Shown here piece by piece: positions 8,920 to 19,200 of a stretch of DNA of 64,000 nt. Position 1 is the first letter of the stretch. Each line of letters opens with the position of its first letter. This DNA comes from Hyphomicrobiales bacterium (GTDB lineage: Bacteria; Pseudomonadota; Alphaproteobacteria; Rhizobiales; Rhizobiaceae): positions 106,696 through 170,695 of the forward strand of contig UBNV01000007.1 of NCBI GenBank assembly GCA_900466945.1, given 5' to 3'. The position numbers and the translations under genes are program-made. The notes under the pieces were generated by a model, which saw only the letters and a list, made by a program, of their open reading frames with translations, searched no databases and was not told where the DNA came from.

Positions 8920-9654
8920 CTACTTAAGCTTAAAAGCAACCTGCGTACGGTTGGTCACGTTGAGCTTTTTCATGATGTTTCGGATATGCACTTTCACCGT
9001 GCTTTCGCAGAGGTTCATCTCATAAGCGATGATCTTGTTCGCCTTGCCGCGGCGCAGCGCTTCTGCAACTTCGACTTCCCGCGGCGTAAAGCCCTCGTGC
9101 AGGTAGCTCGACCCCTTGACTACCGAGTTCAGTGCCTCGCGGTTTGCGAGCAGACTGCTTGCGGGAATGAAGACGCCACCCGCTCGCGCAAGTGAGATTG
9201 CTTCCGCCGCCACACTGATATTGACGCTCGTCGGGATATATCCGCGCGCACCGCAATCGATCGCCTTCAGTATATCTCCGAGATCGTCAGATTCTGCGAT
9301 GACAATCACGGGGCTCAGCTTGAAGGCTGCCGTAACATCCTCGATTTTTTCCGAGGCAACGGCCCCGTTGGGCTTGTTTCCCGTCAGAACAAGCAGAATT
9401 GCCGACGGATCAGACGCAAACTGCCGCTTGCGCCATTCCTCGACGGATCCGACCGCCGCAATCTGCATCGTCGGATCATAGCTCGACAAGCTGCGAGACA
9501 GGCATTCGCGATCCAGCACCCGGCTGTCGAGAATGAGAATGTACTCGCCTGACTTGGACCCGGCCGCCTGGCTGCTCGTCAGTGAACTTATGTAATCGAT
9601 ATCGGCCTTCGTGACTTTATTGGTATTGGTTGAGGTCGACGCATAGGTACCCAT
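8920..9654 (-). CDS. LuxR/NarL-type transcription regulator with atypical receiver
   Basis: A 244-residue protein with a response-regulator-like N-terminal domain and a C-terminal LuxR-type helix-turn-helix. The DNA-binding part is clear: GFTPREVEVAEALRRG, NKIIAYEMNLCESTVKVHIR and MKKLNVTNRTQ. The receiver-like part keeps ILILDSRVLDRECLSRSL and GARGYIPTSV, but the strand that normally ends in the phosphorylated aspartate reads AILLVLTGNKP, with no Asp. This suggests a phosphorylation-independent regulator. ATG at 9654 is chosen because GAGGGG stands eight bases upstream; a longer 276-residue frame has no such site. It sits between the polysaccharide genes and the NRPS-PKS genes and may control either. 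Confidence 0.88.
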   Translation of the reverse strand: MGTYASTSTNTNKVTKADIDYISSLTSSQAAGSKSGEYILILDSRVLDRECLSRSLSSYDPTMQIAAVGSVEEWRKRQFASDPSAILLVLTGNKPNGAVASEKIEDVTAAFKLSPVIVIAESDDLGDILKAIDCGARGYIPTSVNISVAAEAISLARAGGVFIPASSLLANREALNSVVKGSSYLHEGFTPREVEVAEALRRGKANKIIAYEMNLCESTVKVHIRNIMKKLNVTNRTQVAFKLK

Positions 9655-9925
9655 TTCAAACCCCTCAATTCTGCATTTTTCGAGCCGCCGAGCGTCTCGA
9701 AGACAAAATAAAACCCCGCCCCCGAAAGGAGCTCTCCTGCTAGATCTCAATTTTCCTAAGATTACAGGGGTAAGTTTTCACGGTTCTATTAGGACTGCAT
9801 TAACCTAAGTTAAGTCACTAACAAAGAAGCCGTAATTCTCCCATTTATGGTCGATGCAAGCGGATTTTGGATGGCTTTTGGGTCGACAACAGCGAATTAG
9901 AGACCGACTGCCTGCTGCGAGACTG

Positions 9926-10663
9926 TCAAGGCTGCTCTATTTCCTGCAAGCTCGTGGTGTCGTGGCTGCTACCCGTCAGGTAACTTGGGTCGAAATCGAC
10001 CAGTTCCATCAGTTTCCGCCGGTTGAGAAACTCGACAATGCCGTTGCGGAAGGAAAGCAGACCGCCTAACCGCATTTCCTTGAGCACGCGATTGACATGA
10101 ACGGTCGACAGTCCCAGGGCATCTCCGATTTCCGACTGCTTCAGTGGGCACTCGAATCCGTTCAGGCCAGGGCGGGAAGGATTGCCCGCGCGAACGGCCA
10201 GCTCCAGTAACAGGTGACCGGTGCGACCGAAAGCATCTCGCCGCCCGATACTGGCAAGTCGTTCGGCGATGCGCGCGTGGCGTTTCATTAGTTCGATGGT
10301 CATGATCAGCGGCAGTTGCGAGCCACCGTCGCTCCCGGCACCGGACATCTGACCCTGGAATTCATAACAGGTCACGTCGGAGACGGCATGAACGGTCTCG
10401 TGCGACATGCTCGTAGAAGCGGACGAGAGAACGTCCCCATGCAGGAAGAAATCTGTCACGATACGTGTGCCGTTCGACATCGTCTTGCTCGAGATCGTCC
10501 AGCCGCTCTCTATGAACAGGACACGTGACAAGTGGCTATCGACGTCGAAAATCGTTGTTCCAGCGGGATAGCTGCGCAGGCTGGCGCGGGTAGGCCGGGC
10601 ACCGGGCTTCCGGTGTTCTGAGGCCAATGCTTGACGCATGTTAAGATGATCATCCAGCCGCAT
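9926..10663 (-). CDS. Crp/Fnr-family transcription regulator
   Basis: A 245-residue protein with a cyclic-nucleotide-binding-like beta-barrel (about residues 30-120: YPAGTTIFDVD, FLHGDVLSSA) and a C-terminal winged helix with QSEIGDALGLSTVHVNRVLK as recognition region. No Fnr-type cysteine cluster is visible, so an iron-sulfur sensor is unlikely, and the ligand is unknown. The family commonly has cysteine-poor members of this kind in rhizobia. ATG at 10663 is used with AGG upstream; an in-frame GTG at 10690 would add nine residues. It is divergent from the NRPS-PKS operon across a long leader and is therefore a candidate local regulator. Between it and the LuxR-type gene (9655-9925) TTAAC/GTTAA half-sites occur at 9800-9813. 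Confidence 0.87.
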   Translation of the reverse strand: MRLDDHLNMRQALASEHRKPGARPTRASLRSYPAGTTIFDVDSHLSRVLFIESGWTISSKTMSNGTRIVTDFFLHGDVLSSASTSMSHETVHAVSDVTCYEFQGQMSGAGSDGGSQLPLIMTIELMKRHARIAERLASIGRRDAFGRTGHLLLELAVRAGNPSRPGLNGFECPLKQSEIGDALGLSTVHVNRVLKEMRLGGLLSFRNGIVEFLNRRKLMELVDFDPSYLTGSSHDTTSLQEIEQP

Positions 10664-10989
10664 GATATCGCCTATTTGTCCGCACCCCACGGACTAACAA
10701 TTTTTTAACACATTTACTTCCCAGCGTAATCAGATTCATTCCGAATTTTGCCAAAGTGATTACCAGTTTAGGTTAACCGAAAGCCCGAAAGAATGTTCCG
10801 TGGCGCAAGCGGCAGGCGGAAGAGTGCTTCGCACCCTGCCATTCTTCAAAGAATTGTTCGTCATTAAAAAAAGCAGAAACCTATACCCTTCATATAGGCC
10901 ATTGAGTACAAATTCTACCAGGTTAACTGTCCAAAAGTGGTAGGAATCTGGATTAGATACTTCTTTTGGACTAGGTCTTGCAGCAGTTT

Positions 10990-11041
10990 AGCGTCGAGGT
11001 TTAAGGGCGAAGGGGGAGCATCGCCCGACAGCGTCGAGGTT
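10990..11041. repeat. 12-bp direct repeat flanking a stem
   Basis: AGCGTCGAGGTT occurs at 10990-11001 and again at 11030-11041, start to start exactly 40 bp, close to four helical turns. Between them GGGCGA (11005-11010) can pair with TCGCCC (11021-11026). The layout could be a pair of regulator sites on one DNA face, or an RNA element. Seen directly; function inferred. Confidence 0.6.
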
Positions 11042-11075
11042 CATCTCTGTTAACATGCGCATCCGTCCGACCACA

Positions 11076-11112
11076 CGCTTGACGCCCCGGACCGCGCGCT
11101 TGGCCCCTGGAC
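11076..11112. repeat. imperfect tandem repeat upstream of NRPS gene
   Basis: CGCTTGACGCCCCGGAC at 11076-11092 is followed 21 bp on by CGCTTGGCCCCTGGAC at 11097-11112, one base shorter with small changes. The period is near two helical turns. It lies about 245 bp before the first NRPS start codon. Confidence 0.5.
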
Positions 11113-11355
11113 TTTTACTCACTATTCACAGTCTCCGCCTTTCCGGCGGATGGTTCGAGGGCGCGTTGCACCTCACTGGCCAAACGGATTAGACCGAGGC
11201 TAGTCAGCCGACCCTTTTCACCCCAATGACCAGATGTTCATTTCACGGTCCCGTGAAATTCTAAAGCTTGGGGAATGCCTTGCCGAACGAGCACTCGGCC
11301 GCACGGCCGGGTGACCGGATGGCAGCATAGGCAATCGAATGGAGCGGGACCACAG

Positions 11356-13275
11356 ATGACGGAATTTCAGGTCGTGGGGGATAAAGGACAGGCGGCGGGC
11401 GGCAGCGGCCGCCGACCGACCCGCTACAACAAGAGCCAGAGCGTGCCGGAGGTCGTCAGGGATCATGCCAACGCATTCCCGGATACCGTGGCCATCATTT
11501 GCGATGATGCCCGTCTGACGTATGGCGAACTAGATGCGCTCTCCGACGGACTCGCCACGTACCTCGTGTCCTGCGGCGTCGAAAAAGGCGATATCATATG
11601 CCTGCTTGTCCCGCGTGCGTTGGAAACAGTCGTTGCCAAACTCGCGATACTGAAGGCCGGGGCAGGATATCTTCCGCTCGATCCGGCTTATCCGGCAGAC
11701 CACCTTCAATATGTTCTGGACGAATGCCGCCCCAAGGTCGTCTTCACCACCAGCAATAGCGGTTCGGAGCTAGGTGCCCTCGGCCATCCTGGCAGCCGCA
11801 TCGTCGACCTGCATACGGTTCTGCGAAGCCTGGGACCTGGTGATCCGTCCCGCTTGCCGAGCATCGGCGGATCGGACCTCGCCTATGTCATGTACACATC
11901 CGGCTCGACAGGTCGGCCGAAAGGCGTGGCGGTCCCACACAGCGGCATCACTCGCCTGGTGCTCGATCAGAATTTCATCGAATTCCGCCCGGGAGACATG
12001 GTCCTCCATTCGACGACGATTTCCTTCGATGCATCGACCGTGGATGTCTGGGGCGCGCTCCTGAACGGATCAACCCTCGTGATCATGTCGAAGGCGAACT
12101 TCTCGCTGACCGACATGCGGGATTTGATCAGGGTCCATGACATCACATTCGTCAACTTCACGACGGGGCTCTTTAACATTTTCGCCGACCATGCGGATGA
12201 ACCCATGCCCAGCCTGCGCCATGCGATCTTCGGCGGCGAAGTCGCATCAGCTCCGCATGTGAAGCGCTTTGTTGCTGCCCATCCAGCCTGCCTTCTGACC
12301 AACGTATACGGTCCGACGGAAGCGGCGTGCATCGCAACGACCTTCACAGTCCCCGCAGATTTCGACGCATCGGAACTGCCGATCGGCAGACCAATCGCCC
12401 ATACCGATGTCATCTTGGTCGATGACGATCTTCAGGTTGTGGCACCGGGCATCGAAGGCCAGATCGCCATCGCCGGTGACGGGCTGGCCCTTGGATATTT
12501 CAATCGACCCGACCTGACAGCCGAACGGTTCGTCTCGATTAAAACCGTCGAAGGCACGACGCGTTGTTACCTGACAGGTGACCTCGCCGTCATGGACGAG
12601 AACGGGACATTTCATTTCCGGGGACGCCGCGACCGCCAAGTCAAGATCAACGGCAAGCGCATCGAACTGGAGGAGATCGAGACGGCTCTGCGCCGTCATC
12701 CACGCCTCGCCGAAGCGGTGGTGGAATGCCGGGAGACCGGCGGCGTGAAGCGCATTATCGCCTATCTCCGCCCCCGCGAAATACAGGACATGACCAATGC
12801 AAACCTCGTTCCAGCGGTCATGGAGCGGCTGCGCAACAGTCTGCCGGCCTACATGATCCCGAGCACAGCGCTCGTCATGCCGGATTTCCCCCTGACACAC
12901 GCCGGAAAGATTGACAGGGCACGCTTGCCCCTGCCTCCGATCGAGGACATCCAGCCAGTGGCCATCCGCAGTCGCAGCGAGGAAATTCTCATGCGGCTCT
13001 GGCGCGACGCCCTCGGGCTGGAGGTCGTTCCGGCCGACCGGAACTTCTTTGACCTCGGCGGCACGTCTCTCCAGCTGATGCGGGTCCATGCAGGCCTCGA
13101 GCTTGAACTCGGCCAGCGATGCGAGGTTCTGGCTCTCTTCAAGCATCCCACAGTGCGCGACATGGCACGCTTTCTGGACGGCCGCGAGCAGATGCCGTCT
13201 CGGGCCACAGTGGCCGACCAGCGAGCCGCCCTGCAGCGTAAGACGATGGCCCAGTTCCGCCGGAGCACCCCATGA
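11356..13275 (+). CDS. NRPS adenylation-peptidyl carrier protein (A-PCP)
   Basis: A 639-residue stand-alone loading protein. The adenylation domain (about 25-530) has YTSGSTGRPKG (A3), NVYGPTEAA (A5), YLTGD (A7), GRRDRQVKINGKRIELEEIE (A8) and AGKIDR (A10). The carrier domain has FFDLGGTSLQL with the phosphopantetheine Ser571. By-eye alignment to GrsA gives specificity residues D-A-V-N-I-G-V-C-I-K; Asp235 and Lys517 are kept, so an alpha-amino acid is likely, but the code matches nothing I know. No condensation domain is present. ATG at 11356 is preceded by GGAGCGG; a frame from 11275 would add 27 residues with no ribosome site. Its TGA overlaps the next start (ATGA). It may feed the KS domain or the C-PCP protein, which lacks its own A domain. 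Confidence 0.92.
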   Translation: MTEFQVVGDKGQAAGGSGRRPTRYNKSQSVPEVVRDHANAFPDTVAIICDDARLTYGELDALSDGLATYLVSCGVEKGDIICLLVPRALETVVAKLAILKAGAGYLPLDPAYPADHLQYVLDECRPKVVFTTSNSGSELGALGHPGSRIVDLHTVLRSLGPGDPSRLPSIGGSDLAYVMYTSGSTGRPKGVAVPHSGITRLVLDQNFIEFRPGDMVLHSTTISFDASTVDVWGALLNGSTLVIMSKANFSLTDMRDLIRVHDITFVNFTTGLFNIFADHADEPMPSLRHAIFGGEVASAPHVKRFVAAHPACLLTNVYGPTEAACIATTFTVPADFDASELPIGRPIAHTDVILVDDDLQVVAPGIEGQIAIAGDGLALGYFNRPDLTAERFVSIKTVEGTTRCYLTGDLAVMDENGTFHFRGRRDRQVKINGKRIELEEIETALRRHPRLAEAVVECRETGGVKRIIAYLRPREIQDMTNANLVPAVMERLRNSLPAYMIPSTALVMPDFPLTHAGKIDRARLPLPPIEDIQPVAIRSRSEEILMRLWRDALGLEVVPADRNFFDLGGTSLQLMRVHAGLELELGQRCEVLALFKHPTVRDMARFLDGREQMPSRATVADQRAALQRKTMAQFRRSTP

Positions 13276-16200
13276 ACGTCGACACCCGGCCAAACGGCCT
13301 TAATCCGGAGACCGACGCCACAGGTGATCCTGATCTGCCAGGCGGCATTGCCATTGTGGGAATGTCCGGTCGGTTTCCGGACGCGCCTGATATCGCCGCA
13401 CTCTGGGACCTCGTCAAACGTGGCGGCAACGCCTTTCGCATCTTCGCTACCGACGAGCTGGAGGACGGCTTCACAGACGAGGAACGCTCATCCCCCGAAT
13501 TCGTCGCATGCCGCCCACATCTCGCGGACGTAGACCGCTTCGACGCCGAGTTCTTCGGCATGTTCGCCCGCGAGGCGGCCCTGACGGATCCCCAGCATCG
13601 TGTCTTCCTTGAAATCTGCTGGGAAGCGCTCGAAGGCGCGGGCTACGATCCCTACAAGAGCCCCGGCCTTGTCGGCGTCTTTGCTGGCTGCTCGATGCCG
13701 ACCTATCTTCTGAACAACGTTCTTGCCGACCGCGCCGCCGTGGAGGAGGTCACCTCCAACTACCAGATCGGATGCTACAACCAGCTGATCGGCTCTCTCG
13801 GCGATGCCCTTGCCACGCGGATCGCCTACAAGTTCAATCTCCGCGGCCCCGCCTTCACCCTGCAGTCGGCTTGTTCCACATCCCTGCTCGCAGTGTCCCA
13901 GGCCTGCCAGAACCTTCTGACCTACAGTTGCGACATGGCGCTGGCGGGCGGCGTCTCCATCACCATTCCTCAGAAGCGTGGCTATATCTACCAGGAAGGC
14001 GGGATGGTTTCCCGCGACGGGATCTGCCGCCCATTCGATGCCGATGCTTCCGGCACCGTCTTCGGCAGCGGCGCAGGCGTGGTTCTCCTGAAGCGTCTGG
14101 AAGACGCCGTAGAAGATGGCGACCTGATTTACGCAACGATCCGTGGCTACGCCGTAAACAATGACGGCTCCGACAAGATCGGCTTTACCGCCCCGAGTGC
14201 AGAAGGACAGGCTGATGCCATCAGCGCCGCGATCGCCCATGCCGGCATCGACCCGGCAACCATCGGCTATATAGAATGCCATGGAACCGCGACACCTCTC
14301 GGCGATCCCATCGAGTTCTCCGGTCTGAAAGAAGCCTTCAATGGCGCACATGACCAGAAGGAAACATGCGCGCTCGGATCGTTGAAAGGGTCAATCGGGC
14401 ATCTCGATGCGGCCGCTGGCGTGGCTGGGCTGATCAAGGCCACGCTCGCCTTGCACCATCGCAAGATCCCGGCGATGCCGAACTACGAAAAACCCAATCC
14501 CCGGATCGATCTGGGCAACACCCGGTTCTACATTCCACGCCAGACAACGGACTGGTTTTCTGGCTCAACGCCGCGTCGCGCGGGCGTAAGCGCCTTCGGC
14601 GTCGGTGGAACCAACATCCATGTTGTGCTGGAGGAGGCCCCGAAACGCGCCGATACGCGCGAGCAGCTTTCCGGTCCCATGATCCTGCCGCTTTCCGCCC
14701 GGTCGGAGCCTGCACTGTCGGAGATGCGCAAAAACCTTGCAGATCGCCTTGAAAAGAAAGGCGACATTTCCCTGCAGGCGGTCGCGGCCACGCTTCAGCA
14801 GGGCCGCCACGCATTCAAAACGAGGACAGCCATTTCGGCAGCCACGGTTGATGAAGCTATCATGGCCCTTAGACGGGACGGCTTGGTAACGGCGACCGCC
14901 GAAGATCAACCGCCGCCGATCGTCTTCATGTTCCCCGGCCAGGGCGCGCAATATGTCGGCATGGGAGCAGCCCTCTATGACGGCGAACCGGAGTTTGCCC
15001 GCTGGATCGATCGCGGCACCGAACTCCTGAAGATGCGTTTCGGCATCGATCTCAAGGAATACATCTGCCATGCCGGCGCCGTCAGCAGCGCGATGGCGGC
15101 GGAGCAACGGGAAACCCGGATCGCGCAGCCCTGCCTCTACCTCGTGGAATACGCTCTCGCTCAGCTCTGGATGAGCCGTGGTCTGCGGCCAACAGCCATG
15201 ATCGGGCATAGCGTCGGCGAGTTCGTCGCGGCCACGCTTGCGAATGTCATTTCGTTCGAGGATGCCTTGACCCTGGTGGCGACCCGCGGGCAACTGATGC
15301 AGGATCAGTCGCCTGGAGCTATGCTGTCCGTTCGTGCAGCACCGGAGACGCTGCGCGAGCACTTGATGGGCCATGCGGAGATCGCCGCGATCAACGCGCC
15401 CAAGCTTTGCGTGGCCTCAGGTCCTCTTGAAGACATCGAGGCCCTGTGTTTCAGGCTTGAGAAGGCCGGCATTGCATTCAGCCGGCTGCATACTTCGCAT
15501 GCCTTCCATTCCGCGATGATGGAGCCCTGCATCGACGCACTGCGTGATGTCGCATCGAAGGTGACATACGGTCGCGCCACCATCCCCTACATCTCCTGCG
15601 TGACGGGGGACTGGCAGACTGACGCGCTGGGATCCTCGCCGGACTACTGGTCGCGGCATTGCCGTGAACCCGTCCGTTTCTCCGATGGCCTCGTTACATT
15701 GTGCAAGGACCAGAGCCCGATCCTTCTCGAAGTAGGCCCTGGCCGAACCCTATCTGTCTTCGCAGCTCAAACCATCGGCCGGGACCAGTTGCCGGCCATC
15801 GTGCAGTCTCTTCCAGAGCATGACAACGCCTCTGCGGCACGGCATTTTGTTGCCGACGCCCATGGTCGCCTCTGGATGGCGGGCAGCGATCTTCCCTGGC
15901 CCGGCCTGCCCAACGAAACCCGAAAAACCGTCTCGCTGCCGACCTACCCTTTCCAGCGGCAGCGACACTGGATCGACGCCCCGCCGTCCGTGCGGCGCGC
16001 ACACGCGGCCCAACCCGCACAACAAACAGAACCCGAGAGTATCAAGAGCGAGCCATTCGCAAGAGACGAGGTGGAAACCATGAACGCCATCAGCACCATC
16101 ACGGTCGCCGATCGCACTCCGGAACTGGAGACCGCGCTGATCACCCTTTTGAGCGAGATGTCCGGCGAACCGATTGATTCAGGCAACGTCAACGACAGCT

Positions 16201-19200
16201 TTCTCGAACTCGGCTTCGATTCCCTTTTCATCGGCCAGTTCGCTCAGAAAATCGACAAGCAGTATCGCGTGAAGATCTCGTTCCGCGAACTGCTTGGCAA
16301 CATCCCGTCGATTGCGGCCCTGGCGAAATATCTGGACCAGGCCCTGCCGCCCGAGCCGGCAAAGGTGGAGGTAGCGTTTAGCCCAGCGCCCGCAGCCGCG
16401 GTGCAGCCTGTTGCTGCCCAAACAGCCGCGGCCCCGAAGGCGCCGCAGATCTCGGCACCACTCCCGGCACCACTGCCAGGCATCGCAGGCGGCATCCAGA
16501 CAGTGCAGCATGGCAATATCCCGGCCAGCACAGGCCTCGAAGCTCTGCTGCAATCGCAGCTATCGCTCACGCAGAACCTCTTTGCCCAACAATTCCAGCT
16601 TCTTCAGGGCGCAGCATTGGCGCCAGCGGCCGTTGTGGCGACGGCACCGCCGGCATTGGTCCCGCCGATTGTTGCCCCGGTCACCGTGGCCGCGCCACAA
16701 GCCACGGTGACACCGCCGACGTTTCAGGACAGCGGCCCCGCCGAGGAGATCGGCGGAGAACGTTATCGCCACTACCAGCAGGGAGGATCGAAGGCCAAGA
16801 CGGACATCACACCTGAGAAGGAAAACTTCATCAACGATCTGGTCCTGGCTTATTCCAACCGCAACAAGCGGTCCAAGGAATACACCCAGACGCATCGAGC
16901 CCGCCTCGCAGATCCCCGCACCGCCTCCGGCTTCCGGGCTGAATGGAAGGAAATGATCTTCCCCGTGGTTTGCGATCGCTCCAAGGGCGCCCGCATCTGG
17001 GATATCGACGGCCACGAATACATCGACCTGGTCAACGGTTTCGGCCAGACGGCTTTCGGCCATGCGCCGGACTTCGTCGTCGACGCCATGAAGATCCAGA
17101 TGGACGATGGTTTTGCCATCGGCCCCCAGACGCCACTTGCCGGCGAGGTCGCCGAACTCTTCGGCGCCATGACCGGCCACGAACGCGTTACCTTCTGCAA
17201 CACGGGATCCGAAGCTGTTATGGCAGCCATGCGCCTCGCCCGTGCCGTCACCGGCCGCGACAGAATCGTCGTATTCGCTAACGACTATCATGGCCAGTTC
17301 GACGAAGTTCTTGTGAAAGGTCGCGCCAAGGCCAAGGATCCGATTGCCCTGCCGATCGCGGCCGGCATCCCGTCCGGCTCGGTCGGCAACATGGTTGTGC
17401 TGCCCTATGGTGCACCGGAAAGCCTAGACTGGATCAGGGCGAATGCCGAGGATCTCGCGGCAGTGATCATAGAACCGATCCAGAGCCGGCATCCCGAATT
17501 GCGGCCGCGCGATTTCGTGGCCGAATTGCGCAAGATAGCCGATACATCGGGCTGCGCGCTCGTCTTCGACGAAGTGGTCACCGGATTCCGCGTCGATCCC
17601 GGCGGCGTTCAGGCCATCTGGGGCATCAAGGGTGACATGGCGACGTACGGCAAAGTCGTCGGCGGCGGCATGCCGATCGGTGTCCTGGCGGGAAGCAGCC
17701 GCTTCATGGATGCCCTGGACGGTGGGCATTGGAATTATGGCGACGACTCCGTGCCGAATGTGGTCCCGACCTTCTTCGCCGGCACATTCGTCCGCCATCC
17801 CGTGGTTCTGGCAGCGGCCCGCGCCGTGCTTCACCACATCAAGGGCGAAGGCTCCGCCCTCTACGACCGTGTGGCGCGTCGCACCGAAGCCCTGGTCGAC
17901 GAGATCAATTCGGAACTCGCCAAGCGCGGCGTCCCGCCCTGCCTGCGGGGCTACAAGAGCTGGTTCGTCACGGACTTCAGCAGCCAGGATCCCCTCGGCG
18001 GCCTGCTCTACCCCTATCTGCGCATGAACGGCATCCATATCCAGGATGGCTATCCCTGCTTCCTGACGACAGCCCATACCGAAGAGGATTTCAAGACGAT
18101 CGCGCGTGCGTTTCGCGATGCGATCGACGCGCTGCAAGTGGTCGGCATCTTCGCCCCCAAGGTCGAGAGCGAACTGACAGGCCCGGCGCCTGCACCTGAC
18201 CGTGGCCCCAAGCCGACCCTGCATCAGGCAGTCCGCGCCGAAAGCGCCGCTCTGACGGAAGCACAATCCGAGATCTGGCTGGCAGCGCAGGCAGGTGACG
18301 AAGCATCATGCTCGTTCAACGAGTCCCTCTCGCTTGAACTGAACGGTTCCCTGGACCGCAAGGCCTTCCTTGCCGCCATCGATGCGGTCATTGCCCGGCA
18401 TGACGCCCTGCACATCCGTTTCGACCGAAACGGCGAACGTTTTCGTTTCATCTCCGACTTCAAGCTTCCGGTCGATGCCGTGGACCTGACCGGAGAGGCT
18501 GATGCAAAAGCCGCTCTCGACGACTTGATCGAGACCGACGCGAAGACCCCGTTCGACCTGGTGGAAGGTCCATTGGCGCGAGCCTATCTCGTGGCGCTCG
18601 CCCCGGACCGTCATGTGCTGGTCTTCACCGCGCATCACATCGTCTGCGACGGCTGGTCGCTGAACGTCATCATCAACGAACTCGCCGCGATCTATTCGGC
18701 GACCTTGAAGGCGGAACCGCTCTCGCTCGAGCCGGCCATGTCTTTCGCCGATTATGCCGATAACCATGCGCCAAGCGCGGATGTCAGCACCACGACCTCG
18801 CAGTTTTGGCATGAACAGTTCAGGGAACTGCCCGAACTCCCGGACATGCCTTTTGATCGCCCATACCCCGATCGGCGCAGCTATGCCGGCGGGACTTGCA
18901 CCGTTATCGTGCCCCCGGAAATCACCACTGCGGTTCGGAAACGTGGCGCGCGGACGGGGGCAACGATGTTCTCGACCATGCTGGCGGCCCTCCAGGTCAT
19001 GCTCGCGCGCCTGTCCGGCCAGAATGATGTCGTCATCGCGGTGCCGTCTGCAGGCCAGAGCCTGCTCGACGAACGTATTCTCGTCGGACACTGCGTGAAC
19101 CTGCTCCCGATCCGCCAGACTGTCGAGCTGGCAAAACCTTTCGAAGATCATCTTAAGACTACGCAACAACTGGTCCTGAAAGCCTTCGAGCACCAGGACT

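Larger units (their letters stand above)
10664..11355. promoter_or_regulatory. long intergenic leader before the NRPS-PKS operon
   Basis: This stretch of nearly 700 bp has no convincing gene. It contains AGGTTAAC at 10770-10777 (part of the palindrome GGTTAACC) and again at 10920-10927, exactly 150 bp apart, plus two classes of repeat further on (listed separately). The left half is AT-richer than its surroundings and the right half is GC-rich with stems. It should hold the divergent promoters of the Crp/Fnr-type regulator and of the NRPS-PKS operon, and the latter probably has a long 5' untranslated region. No riboswitch class was recognised. Confidence 0.6.

Noticed and set aside
12247..13293. 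348-codon open frame on the minus strand
   Set aside because: It lies antisense inside the A-PCP gene; long antisense frames are expected in GC-rich coding DNA and it has no motifs.
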